From assembly GCA_965242615.1 (NCBI GenBank), contig CBDESR010000005.1:806001-870000 (forward strand): 64,000 bases of DNA, written 5' to 3'. Positions 42,779-50,235 of this stretch are shown in pieces. Position 1 is the stretch's first letter; each line of letters starts with the position of its first letter. The notes under the pieces are model-generated. The model did not search any database, had not been told where the DNA came from, and was given only the letters and a program-made list of their open reading frames with translations. Source of the stretch: CBDBCU01 sp965242615. GTDB taxonomy: Bacteria; Chloroflexota; Dehalococcoidia; Lucifugimonadales; UBA3495. A program made the translations under genes and the position numbers.

Positions 42779-43294
42779 TTAGCGGGATTTGCGGCGGCGG
42801 TGCGGCCGGCGGCGGCGGGCTGATTGGGACGGGGCCGGTTTTGACGGATGGGCGGCGGCGGCGCGGCGGCCGGCGGCGCGGTTACTGCTAGGGGCGGCGG
42901 CAGTGGCGGCGGCGAGGATTTGGCGGCGATGGCGGAGCCAGTGGCTTTGGGTGATGAGGGTCAGCAGGATGCCGGGGAGAATGATTTGCCCGGCAAGCAG
43001 AGCGGCGGGAGTGATGTTGCCGGCCAAGAGGGCGTTAATGCCGTCCCGGCCGCCGATGCCCCAAGTATAGAGGGCGTAGCTGCCCACGAACAGGGCGGCC
43101 CAAGCGATAGCCCCGGAAATCAGTCCGTTGTGCCAGGGGGAACGCAGGATCAGTATGGACCACACCGGCCAGAACATAAAGGCGGGATAGAGAAACCAAT
43201 ACTGGTAGTACCAGGGTTTCAGCTGCTCCGGCGGCGGCGGTTGGGCTTGCGGTTCCGGTTCCGGTTCTGGGGATGGCGGCGGGTTGGCGTTCAT
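42779..43294 (-). CDS. Small membrane protein with basic C-terminus
   Basis: 171 residues from ATG 43294. A P/E-rich N-terminus is followed by about three hydrophobic segments (YWFLYPAFMFWPVWSILIL, AIAWAALFVGSYALYTWGI, LLAGQIILPGILLTLI) and an R/A/K-rich tail ending RRRRPHRRRKSR. The layout resembles SHOCT-less two-TM-like proteins, but I recognise no family. It is convergent with mod, 6 bp apart. Confidence 0.65.
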   Translation of the reverse strand: MNANPPPSPEPEPEPQAQPPPPEQLKPWYYQYWFLYPAFMFWPVWSILILRSPWHNGLISGAIAWAALFVGSYALYTWGIGGRDGINALLAGNITPAALLAGQIILPGILLTLITQSHWLRHRRQILAAATAAAPSSNRAAGRRAAAAHPSKPAPSQSARRRRPHRRRKSR

Positions 43295-43316
43295 TTTTCC
43301 GGTTGGGGGTCGGCGT

Positions 43317-43350
43317 TTTCTGGATTCCCACTTTCGTGGGAATGACGGTG
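43317..43350. repeat. REP-like palindrome (reverse orientation)
   Basis: CTGGATTCCCACTTTCGTGG GAATGACGG, inverse of the 22.53 kb copy. A related weaker copy is at 43689-43716. Confidence 0.7.
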
Positions 43351-43368
43351 TCAAGGCCCGGGCGGGGG

Positions 43369-43632
43369 TTAGTTGCGGGCGAGGAGCAGGTGGAACTCGA
43401 GGGGGTCGATGTTGCGCTGCTCCCGGATGGCGGCAACCGAGTATTCGACGCACATCCGGGCGAATCCGGAGTATTCGTAGATGTGGTAGCCGAGGATGAC
43501 CCGGGGGATTTCCGGGTCGAGTTCGATTTGGAGCTGGTTGGGTTCGTTGTGGTCGATTTCGAGGTCGATGGCGCGGTCGGTAAGCCGCTCGATTTTGGCT
43601 TGGAGGCGTTGGGCGAATTCGTCGTTTTCCAT
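43369..43632 (-). CDS. Small conserved-looking hypothetical protein
   Basis: 87 residues: MENDEFAQRLQAKIERLTDR followed by QIELDPEIPRVILGYHIYEY and a final REQRNIDPLEFHLLLARN. It is acidic with a plausible alpha/beta pattern and has no signal peptide or known motif. An in-frame ATG and GGAG-like sequence support the start. Function unknown. Confidence 0.6.
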   Translation of the reverse strand: MENDEFAQRLQAKIERLTDRAIDLEIDHNEPNQLQIELDPEIPRVILGYHIYEYSGFARMCVEYSVAAIREQRNIDPLEFHLLLARN

Positions 43633-43745
43633 TTCGGGCTGGTCTCCTGCGGTTTGACCGGGTTTGACCGGGATTTTTTGGGGGTTCGGGATTCCTGCCG
43701 GCGCGGGAAGGACGGTGGGATGGCGCGTGCCGGATGGTGTGCGGG

Positions 43746-44090
43746 TTAGTCGGGGTCGGCCAGGGGGACGGCAAAGGAGACGCGGTACTGGTCGTCGACG
43801 CTGCGGGCGATGTGGCCGTGGCCGGTCACATCCTCGGCAATCAGCACATCGCCGGGATAGAGGCGGCGGACGCTGCCATCGGCGGTTTCGTATTCGGCGG
43901 CCCCGGAAAGGGCGATGACATACTGGCGGCGGGGGGCTTGGTGAAAGTCCTGGAGATAGGGCGGCTGGCGGCGGGTGAGGGTGATGGGCCCGGAGCCGAT
44001 GTTGTTGATGATGGACTCGAATTGGTCGACGGTCAAGTCCTCGAAGTGGGATTCGCCGTCATCGCCGGCATAGACGCGTACGATTTGCAT
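43746..44090 (-). CDS. Cupin-domain protein
   Basis: 114 residues. A single cupin barrel is visible: RQYVIALSGAAEYETADGS (motif 1 region, with few histidines), RRLYPGDVLIAEDVTGHGHI (motif 2) and YRVSFAVPL. The motif 1 metal ligands are largely absent (QAPRRQYVIAL), so metal binding is doubtful. This type is common as a small sensor or enzyme domain; the ligand cannot be inferred. Confidence 0.8.
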   Translation of the reverse strand: MQIVRVYAGDDGESHFEDLTVDQFESIINNIGSGPITLTRRQPPYLQDFHQAPRRQYVIALSGAAEYETADGSVRRLYPGDVLIAEDVTGHGHIARSVDDQYRVSFAVPLADPD

Positions 44091-44141
44091 TGGGGGCGGC
44101 CTCCTGATTAGCGGGATTTGGGATTATGATAGCATAAGTGT

Positions 44142-44200
44142 CAATTAAGAATTGGGAATTGGGAATTGATAATTAGGAATTAAGAATTAGGAATTGGGGG
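44142..44200. repeat. AATTAGG/AATTGGG array
   Basis: Eight or more imperfect AATTAAG / AATTGGG / AATTAGG heptamers in tandem. Similar arrays are at 22620-22655 and 58718-58752. Confidence 0.7.
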
Positions 44201-44323
44201 ATTGGTTCCGGCCGGTTATTTTCGGTTCCGTATAAACAGGGCGTGGTATAGTTAATGCTGGGCAGCGGTTCCGGGCGGCGGGTCGGCTTGGCAAGTAGTT
44301 TCAGCGAAATGGAGGAACAACGG

Positions 44324-44773
44324 ATGCGGGTAAGGCAGGCTAGGGTTAGACGGGCGGTGGCGCGCTTTGCGGTGCGCTATGGTACGATTGGGGTTGCTTT
44401 GTTGGTGGTGGCTATTGCGGTGGGCGTGGCGTGGCTGACCTTGAGCGTGGCGCCGGATAATGTCAAGGAGACTTGGCAGCAGCGGTTAGCCCTGGTCATC
44501 GGCGGGTGGAGCGTGGCGGGGGGCGGGATTTGGCTGAGCGACTATCTGTGGCATAAGATTAAGGGGGTGCACCAAGTGCTGAGCAGGAAGGAACGGGAGT
44601 TGAACCGGCAGGAGGGCCGCGAGGAAGGGCGCCAGGAGGGGCGGCAGGAGGGGCGGCAAGAGGGCGTTGCCATCAGGAACGCCCAGTTGCTGGAGTTTCT
44701 GGAGGAACACCCGGAGACTACCCTCGACCAGATTAGGGAGCTGCTGCGGAACGGGGATGGGCACCGCAAGTAG
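44324..44773 (+). CDS. Two-span membrane protein with EGRQ repeats
   Basis: 149 residues from ATG 44324, eight nt after GGAGG; ATG 44309 and 44255 are in frame but overlap the ribosome-binding or -10 region. Two hydrophobic segments (TIGVALLVVAIAVGVAWLTL, LALVIGGWSVAGGGIWL) are followed by a charged helix with four EGRQ repeats encoded by a 12-bp tandem repeat (about 44618-44665) and a short C-terminal helix. Function unknown. A TATAGTTAAT box (44248) resembling the -10 region of the 11-13 kb modules lies upstream. Confidence 0.65.
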   Translation: MRVRQARVRRAVARFAVRYGTIGVALLVVAIAVGVAWLTLSVAPDNVKETWQQRLALVIGGWSVAGGGIWLSDYLWHKIKGVHQVLSRKERELNRQEGREEGRQEGRQEGRQEGVAIRNAQLLEFLEEHPETTLDQIRELLRNGDGHRK

Positions 44774-44841
44774 GACGGTGGCGCGGCCGGGAAGGGTTAG
44801 CGGCGGCCTTTGCTGCTGACGCGGCAGATGGGAAGGGGTTT

Positions 44842-44884
44842 GGCGGGTTTCCCGTCCCAATTGGGAGGGGAGACCCGCCTTTTT
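44842..44884 (+). terminator. Rho-independent terminator
   Basis: GGCGGGTTTCCCGTCCCAAT pairs with TGGGAGGGGAGACCCGCC and is followed by TTTTTG on the plus strand. It ends the 44324-44773 gene and faces the end of paralogue C. Confidence 0.7.
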
Positions 44885-44908
44885 GTAGTGGGATGGCTGT
44901 TAGCGAGG

Positions 44909-45793
44909 TTAGCGGCGGCGTTTGCGGACTTTCTTTTCGCAGGTGGCGGACCAGAGGACGTATTGGTAGGCCCGGCCGCGCCAAGTGTTGCCGCCGGTGT
45001 TGCGGAGGTTTTCGTAGCCCCAACCTTGATGGAGCTGGTTGTTGCTGGAATTGTTGACGAAGTCGGCAGGGTTGGAACTGCGTTCGATGTTGCGGGTGGT
45101 GGGGTAGCCTTGGGATTCACAGTAAGCCTGGGCGGCGGTGGCCGCCTGCTGGTCCCACCAGGCATCCCGGCGGTTGGCGTCCCGGATGGCGTGGGTGCTG
45201 AGGAGATACTGCTGCCAGTAATACTCGCGCTGGATGCGCTGGGCAAAGCGGGGGTGACTGGTGCCGGCGGTGTGTTCGTATTCGTTGGGGGCGATGGTGC
45301 GGGCGCGGCGGGTGGTGTCCTGGGGGACTTGGCGGCGTTTGGTTACGGTTTTCCAGCCGCGGCGCTGCTCCCGGGGGAATTCAAAGATGAGCTCGCGGGA
45401 GACGCCGGTAACGCCGGATTCGCCGTCGGTGAGGTAGCCCTCTTGGGCCGCCAGGAAGCCGCGGAAGTTGCCGCTTTGGCCGAAATAGACGGTGTCGTCC
45501 CGTTCGTTGCGATCCCGGCCGGCAAGCCAAGTTTCGGACTTGGTCCAAGTGTCGGACTGGTCGATGGCGCAATAGATGGACTTGCCCCGGTTGGCGGCCA
45601 AGGTTTCGAGGATCATCGAGACGCGGGCGTCATCAGCGTCGGCAACGGCGGGGGATTCTTGCCAGTCGGAGCAGTCCCAGGGGATGGAGCGGGGGGCGGC
45701 TTGGGCCGTAGGGTCGGGATTGGCGGTAAGGAACAGGAGTAGGGTCAAAGCACTCAGGGCAAGGATGGCAATAGGGAATCGGTAGCGGTACAT
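44909..45793 (-). CDS. Secreted protein, paralogue C of a three-member family
   Basis: 294 residues from ATG 45793 (GGAGGG upstream). Signal peptide MYRYRFPIAILALSALTLLL ending AQA, then the constant domain as in A and B up to FEFPREQRR. The variable 140 residues begin KTVTKRRQVPQDTTRRAR and contain W/Y/R/Q-rich helices (REYYWQQYLLSTHAIRD, DQQAATAAQAYCESQGY), ending CEKKVRKRRR. No named domain. The conserved cysteine followed by a basic end is shared with A and B. Confidence 0.8.
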   Translation of the reverse strand: MYRYRFPIAILALSALTLLLFLTANPDPTAQAAPRSIPWDCSDWQESPAVADADDARVSMILETLAANRGKSIYCAIDQSDTWTKSETWLAGRDRNERDDTVYFGQSGNFRGFLAAQEGYLTDGESGVTGVSRELIFEFPREQRRGWKTVTKRRQVPQDTTRRARTIAPNEYEHTAGTSHPRFAQRIQREYYWQQYLLSTHAIRDANRRDAWWDQQAATAAQAYCESQGYPTTRNIERSSNPADFVNNSSNNQLHQGWGYENLRNTGGNTWRGRAYQYVLWSATCEKKVRKRRR

Positions 45794-45848
45794 AGGAATC
45801 CCTCCCGGCGGCAACGCCTTTTAATGCCGGCGGTATGCCGGTAATAAC

Positions 45849-45898
45849 AGGATAGAAAAGGCCGGCTTTCCTGTCAAGTAGGAAAGCCGGCCTTTTCT
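45849..45898 (-). promoter_or_regulatory. Palindrome-embedded promoter of paralogue C
   Basis: Inverted repeat of 19 bp (45854-45872 / 45880-45898, arm AAAAGGCCGGCTTTCCT) with loop GTCAAGT. Minus-strand TTGACA (45877-45872) and TATCCT (45854-45849) are 17 bp apart. Confidence 0.75.
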
Positions 45899-46044
45899 GC
45901 GATTGGTGCCGTTTGGCGAGGGGAGGGGTTGGCTGCCGGGGGCTCGAGAATTAAAAAAATTTTTGGGGCCCCGGGAGGGGTTCAAAAAGATACGGCGGCC
46001 GGATGGGTTATCCGGCCGCCGGGTCATTCCCGCTCCCCACACCT

Positions 46045-46291
46045 ATGTCATTCCGACCGCAGGGAGGAATCTAAAAGTCTCGAGAGGAGTCAAGGGCGGG
46101 CATTTTAGATTCCTCGGCTATCGCCTCGGAATGACATGGGAAAAGTAGGGGGGAATGACGGTTTAATGGTGGGAGATACGGCGGGGGAACTGTCACATAA
46201 AGTTCCCCCGCGCCCCCTCAAAACTTTTTGAGTTTGGGGAAGTTTTTAAGGGCGGGCGGTTCTGGATTCCCACTTTCGTGGGAATGACGGG
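46045..46291. repeat. Repeat cluster in a 650-bp gene-free gap
   Basis: Contains a full interspersed hairpin repeat (46045-46137, reverse orientation), an 11-bp perfect hairpin GCGGGGGAACT / AGTTCCCCCGC (46180-46211) that may terminate the FAD-subunit gene, and a REP-like palindrome (46259-46291). The rest of 45900-46440 shows nothing recognisable. Confidence 0.75.
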
Positions 46292-46443
46292 GGAGGGCGG
46301 GAAGGACATAGGGGCTGGAGTCAGAATGGCATAGTTGGGGGGCGTTGGAATTACATAGGGGAGCGGTGGGGATGATGTAGGTATAGGGGCGGTTGTCCGG
46401 GGCGGCAGTAATTCGTGGGGACGCGGCTTGGCGCCGGCATCCC

Positions 46444-47442
46444 CTAACTGCTTACCAGGCGGGCTACGGCCTGCTTTACCAGGTTGACGGCCATAGTTAC
46501 TTTGTAGGCGTTGTTGGTCATGGGGCGGGCGTCGGGGAGGGCCAAGGTACCGGCGTGGGCGGCGTCAATGGCGGCGGCGGGTTGGCCTTGCAGGTAGGTT
46601 TCGACTTGGGCCGCCCGGTAGGGGGTGGGGGCGACGCCGCCGAGGGCGATGGCGGCGTACTGGATGATGCCGTCAGCCAGGGCGATGCGGGCGGCGACGC
46701 TGACCAGGGCAAAGTCGCCGGCTTCCCGCTCCCGGGCTTTGAGGTAGAGGCTGCGCGGCGGGCGGCCGGCGGCGGGGGCGGTCGGCGGGGGCAGGGTTAC
46801 GCCGGTCAGGATTTCGCCGGGCTGCAAGACGGTTTCCCGGGTTACATCGGCGGCCGGGCTGAGGAAAAAGTCGGCGATGGGCAGAGTGCGGTTGCCGTTA
46901 GTCCCGGCAATTGCTACCTGGGCGTCCATTACCGACAGGGCTACGGCGGTGTCCGAGGGGTGGACGATATAGCAGCGGTCGCCGCCGGTGACGCATAGAT
47001 ATTTGGTGTTGCCAGCCAGGGCGTAGCAGCGGTCGCCGCCTTTTTTCAGGCAGGGAATTAGGGGATGGCGGTAGTACCAGCAGCGGGGGCGTTGGTTCAG
47101 GTTGCCGCCCAAGGTGCCGACATTGCGGATTTGCGGGGTGGCTAGGCCGGCGGCGGCTTCGGCCAGGGCGGTGTAGTCGTCCCGGATGACCGGATGGGCG
47201 GCGATGTCGGCAATGGTGGTCATGGCGCCGATGGACAGCCCGTGGTCGGTTTCGGCGATGCCGTTCAAGCCGGGGATGGATGCCAGGCTGACGAGCCGGC
47301 CGGGGTTGATGATGCCCTCTTTGACTTCGTCGAGGAGGTCGGAGCCGCCGGCGATGATGCGGGCGTCCAAGGCCGGCTCGGCGGTGAGCAGGGCGGTGGC
47401 GTCCGGGATGGTTTGGGGTTCGGTGTATTGGAAGGGGGGCAT
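46444..47442 (-). CDS. FAD-binding subunit of a xanthine-dehydrogenase-type hydroxylase
   Basis: 332 residues. RIIAGGSDLLDEVKEGIINP and QIRNVGTLGGNLNQRPRC are the FAD-binding stretches of the CoxM/YagS type. A cysteine-containing insertion (CWYYRHPLIPCLKKGGDRCY ... YLC) matches members that hold an extra [4Fe-4S] cluster, such as YagS and 4-hydroxybenzoyl-CoA reductase beta. The molybdenum subunit is 2.8 kb upstream, separated by a restriction system. No 2Fe-2S subunit gene is found in the window. Confidence 0.9.
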   Translation of the reverse strand: MPPFQYTEPQTIPDATALLTAEPALDARIIAGGSDLLDEVKEGIINPGRLVSLASIPGLNGIAETDHGLSIGAMTTIADIAAHPVIRDDYTALAEAAAGLATPQIRNVGTLGGNLNQRPRCWYYRHPLIPCLKKGGDRCYALAGNTKYLCVTGGDRCYIVHPSDTAVALSVMDAQVAIAGTNGNRTLPIADFFLSPAADVTRETVLQPGEILTGVTLPPPTAPAAGRPPRSLYLKAREREAGDFALVSVAARIALADGIIQYAAIALGGVAPTPYRAAQVETYLQGQPAAAIDAAHAGTLALPDARPMTNNAYKVTMAVNLVKQAVARLVSS

Positions 47443-47465
47443 GGGGGCTCCTTTGGGGGGAAAGA

Positions 47466-48599
47466 TTAGCGTTCCAGCAGGAACAGAAATTCCCGGTTAG
47501 GGTTTTCCGATTCGTTGACCCATTGGTTAGTCCAGGTCATATTTGCCATAACATTGCGCTGGTAGTCAATGGCTACTACTTCCCGCAATTTGCCGTTATC
47601 CCGGAGGATTTGGTCGAGTTCCGCGGCCGTAGCCCGGCCGCCGGAACTGTAGGAGAGGATTATCCAGCGGGCTTGGGTTGATTTTAGCAGATTGTCAAGG
47701 GCGGCTACGGCGATAAAGCGGCCGTCAGCGGCGCGGCGAAATTCCTCGAAGTCCGAGGCGGCTACCCGGTCGGAGGTGTCGCGGCGGCGGTTGGCTTTGC
47801 CGAATAGTTCCGGATGGTCAAAGCGGCAGACGCTTTGCCAGATATGGTAGTAGGCGGCGTAGCGCACCCGGGAGGGCGGCATTTTTTCGTTGTTTGAGCC
47901 ATAGGGCGGGTCAAAATACGCCAGATCAACGGATATTTCCGGGGCAAGGTCAAAGATGTCTTTCCGATGGACTTGGTGGCGGCCGTCCGAGGGAAAAATC
48001 GCCGGGACGGCAAGGCGTAGTTTGCCGTAAGAGCGGGGCGACCAGTCTTTAAGATAGGCGGCGTAATGGCCCAAACTGCTGTCCACCCGGTCGAGGGCCA
48101 GGATCAGGCTGGTCAGGGCTACGGCTTTAGTTACCGGATCGAGGTTGAGATTCTCGATTTCCAGTCGGATGGCGTCGAGCTGGCGGGTGTTATGGGCTTG
48201 CCAAGGTTTTTTGCGGCCATCGGATTGAATGGAGCAGCCGCCGTTGGGCTGCCCGCCGTAATGCCGGGTGAACCAGCCATCCACTGGGGGCAAAGCGTTC
48301 AGATGGTCGATGAGGGGTTGGTAAGCGGCGCGGCTTTTTTGGTTAAGCAGATAGCAGGTTCCGAAAATTTCCGACCAGACGGCGATGTCGTTGCAAATCA
48401 CCCGGCAACCGTCTTTAGCCAGGGCTTGGGAGACGCGGGTGGTGCCGGAAAAGCCGTCGAGGACGGTTACCGCCCCGGTTTTCCGGACCAGTTGCCGGAT
48501 GTAGGGAAGGATTTTCTGCTTGGAGCCGGCGTACTTGATGCCTTGGGTGGGCGGCGCCGGCGCCGGCGGAGGGGTAAGGAGAGGAACGGTGTCGAGCAT
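47466..48599 (-). CDS. D12-class adenine DNA methyltransferase
   Basis: 377 residues from ATG 48599. The AdoMet motif region is GIKYAGSKQKILPYI plus VLDGFSGTTRVSQAL, and the catalytic motif is LAYFDPPYGSNNEK, in the alpha-class (Dam-like) order with the recognition region between. It methylates adenine at a site presumably cut by the neighbouring REase, whose stop is 4 bp upstream. The frame is open to 48989, but that part overlaps the REase gene. Confidence 0.9.
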   Translation of the reverse strand: MLDTVPLLTPPPAPAPPTQGIKYAGSKQKILPYIRQLVRKTGAVTVLDGFSGTTRVSQALAKDGCRVICNDIAVWSEIFGTCYLLNQKSRAAYQPLIDHLNALPPVDGWFTRHYGGQPNGGCSIQSDGRKKPWQAHNTRQLDAIRLEIENLNLDPVTKAVALTSLILALDRVDSSLGHYAAYLKDWSPRSYGKLRLAVPAIFPSDGRHQVHRKDIFDLAPEISVDLAYFDPPYGSNNEKMPPSRVRYAAYYHIWQSVCRFDHPELFGKANRRRDTSDRVAASDFEEFRRAADGRFIAVAALDNLLKSTQARWIILSYSSGGRATAAELDQILRDNGKLREVVAIDYQRNVMANMTWTNQWVNESENPNREFLFLLER

Positions 48600-48603
48600 A
48601 GGG

Positions 48604-49452
48604 CTATGGCTCCGTCTGGCGTTGCAGCGAGGCGATGTCCTCCTGGATTTGCTCCAGGGCCGCCGCGTGTCCGGCGGCTGAGGAGACCAGGGCGCGGGAG
48701 AATAAATCCACGAGCAAGGGGTTAGGGGAGTAGTCAACCCAGCCACCGGTGACGCTGTCGAAGTAGGGCAAGCCGTTGCGGGTATGCGTCCACAAGCCGC
48801 GCTGCAAAGCGTTGGCGGTAGGGCCGCCATAACGGACTTCGCAGATATAGCGGTCGGCGGCGTCATAAAAACGATAGACCGGGTGGCGGCGGCCGGAACC
48901 GGCGGCCAGTCGGGTGATACGAGCCGTTTCACTAATGGCCCGCGCGTAGTCGAATACCAGAATGTTGCAACGCTGCCGGGGTTCATCATAAATCAGCGGC
49001 AACACGTTGATGTTGCGAAATTCGGCAAAAACGGGGTCGGCTAGTACCCGCTGCACGGCGGGTTGTCCGCGCACTTCAGCTCCTTCCCGTTCCAGCCGGG
49101 GAAACATACCGAAGGTTTTGTCGGTGGAAAGCTGCAAGGGCCCGTCGCCGTAGGCTTTCAGACTGACCGGGAACTGGGCTTGGGTAATCTCGTTGATTAC
49201 CGTAATATCCTCCTCGCGGGTTTTGGCCCGGTAGAGGTCTTTGCCGACGTGGATGGAGCGAAAGTCGTACATATACTGGTTAATGAACTCGGCAATGGCG
49301 ATCTCGGCCAAGTCGCCGTGGGTTTTGTTCCCGATAAGGCGCATGGTAAAGATGTTGCTGAGGGTAGTGGCGATGAGGGCCGGGTTTTTGCTGACCAGGA
49401 GTTTCAGGCGGTTGACAAAGTCCCGGTAAGGGTTGGCGTTGTCGATGGCCAT
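48604..49452 (-). CDS. Putative Type II restriction endonuclease
   Basis: 282 residues from ATG 49452. It begins NPYRDFVNRLKLLVSKNPAL and has THGDLAEIAIAEFINQYMYD, then EEDITVINEITQAQFPVSLKAYGDGP, a plausible D/E-x-K core (EDITV ... SLKAY), and a C-terminal RFYDAADRYICEVRYGGPTA. Similar proteins are paired with DNA methyltransferases. The recognition site cannot be read from sequence. It directly precedes the D12 methyltransferase gene, supporting the assignment. Confidence 0.75.
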   Translation of the reverse strand: MAIDNANPYRDFVNRLKLLVSKNPALIATTLSNIFTMRLIGNKTHGDLAEIAIAEFINQYMYDFRSIHVGKDLYRAKTREEDITVINEITQAQFPVSLKAYGDGPLQLSTDKTFGMFPRLEREGAEVRGQPAVQRVLADPVFAEFRNINVLPLIYDEPRQRCNILVFDYARAISETARITRLAAGSGRRHPVYRFYDAADRYICEVRYGGPTANALQRGLWTHTRNGLPYFDSVTGGWVDYSPNPLLVDLFSRALVSSAAGHAAALEQIQEDIASLQRQTEP

Positions 49453-49462
49453 AGCGGTCTCC

Positions 49463-49855
49463 CTACTCCCCGGCGGCGTACATTGCGAGCATTTGGGTGA
49501 TGAAGGTTTGACCCTTTTGCCAGGACAAAGTGAACTCGGTCGGATTGAGATTGATTTGGTCGGCGTGGATGTGGAGCTTTGCGACGGTGTACCAGTCACG
49601 GGACAGGTTGGCGGCTTCCGGGTTACTTTCCCCAATGGCAATAAGGAATTCCCGTTTGGAGAGCGTGGATGCCGGGTTGACGCCGCGCTGATTGGCTACG
49701 GCGTTGATGCACTGCTTGGCAGCGGCGTAGAGGAGTTCGCCGGCGGCTTCCGGGGCGTTTTCCCGCGTCAGCAGCAAATCGGCCAGCCGCCGGCATTCCC
49801 GGGCTTGGGCAAGGTGCCGGGCGGCCTTTTCCCGGCCCGGCCGGTTAGAACTCAC
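49463..49855 (-). CDS. HEPN-like protein of the restriction island
   Basis: 130 residues from GTG 49855, overlapping the upstream gene by 11 bp. Helical: EKAARHLAQARECRRLADLL, APEAAGELLYAAAKQCINAVA, SRDWYTVAKLHIHADQINL. It has a HEPN-type arrangement with no clear RX4-6H motif. It ends 10 bp before the REase start and looks co-transcribed with the REase and methyltransferase. Confidence 0.6.
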   Translation of the reverse strand: MSSNRPGREKAARHLAQARECRRLADLLLTRENAPEAAGELLYAAAKQCINAVANQRGVNPASTLSKREFLIAIGESNPEAANLSRDWYTVAKLHIHADQINLNPTEFTLSWQKGQTFITQMLAMYAAGE

Positions 49856-50198
49856 CGTGCTGCTCCACGACGAACCGGCGAATGTCCGAGTAGGCGGCTT
49901 TTGCCATGCAGGGATCCAGTGCGTCCAGCTCGGCGTGGTCGCGCAGCAACTGGCCGGCGCCGAGGCCGGAACTGTAGTAGCCTTTGCGGACGGAACCGTC
50001 GGCTTCCAGGGTTTTTGCCAAGTCAATGAGGTCGTCCGTGTAGGGCAAACCCCGCTCCTCGGCCAAGCCTATAAAGGTAGCCCGGATGGACTGCCACAGC
50101 AGACCGGCGGCGGCCCGGTGATTGCCGAAAGCCATTTCCTTATCGGCGCGGGTCGCGTACTCCAGGGGCGTCAGTTCCACAGCCGGCTCCGTTGCCAT
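49845..50198 (-). CDS. PaREP1/HEPN-like protein of the restriction island
   Basis: 117 residues from ATG 50198 with AAAGGAGC upstream and a TATACT -10-like box. EYATRADKEMAFGNHRAAAGLLWQSIRATFIGLA resembles the first two HEPN helices of PaREP1-like proteins. First gene of a four-gene minus-strand run (HEPN, HEPN, REase, methyltransferase) with its own promoter. Confidence 0.65.
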   Translation of the reverse strand: MATEPAVELTPLEYATRADKEMAFGNHRAAAGLLWQSIRATFIGLAEERGLPYTDDLIDLAKTLEADGSVRKGYYSSGLGAGQLLRDHAELDALDPCMAKAAYSDIRRFVVEQHGEF

Positions 50199-50235
50199 TG
50201 TCTTGCTCCTTTCCCGTTTTGCTGGGGACAGTATA

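Noticed and set aside
24867..45793. Diversity-generating retroelement or polymorphic toxin system
   Set aside because: No reverse transcriptase, template repeat, immunity gene or secretion-linked N-terminal domain is seen near the three secreted paralogues.
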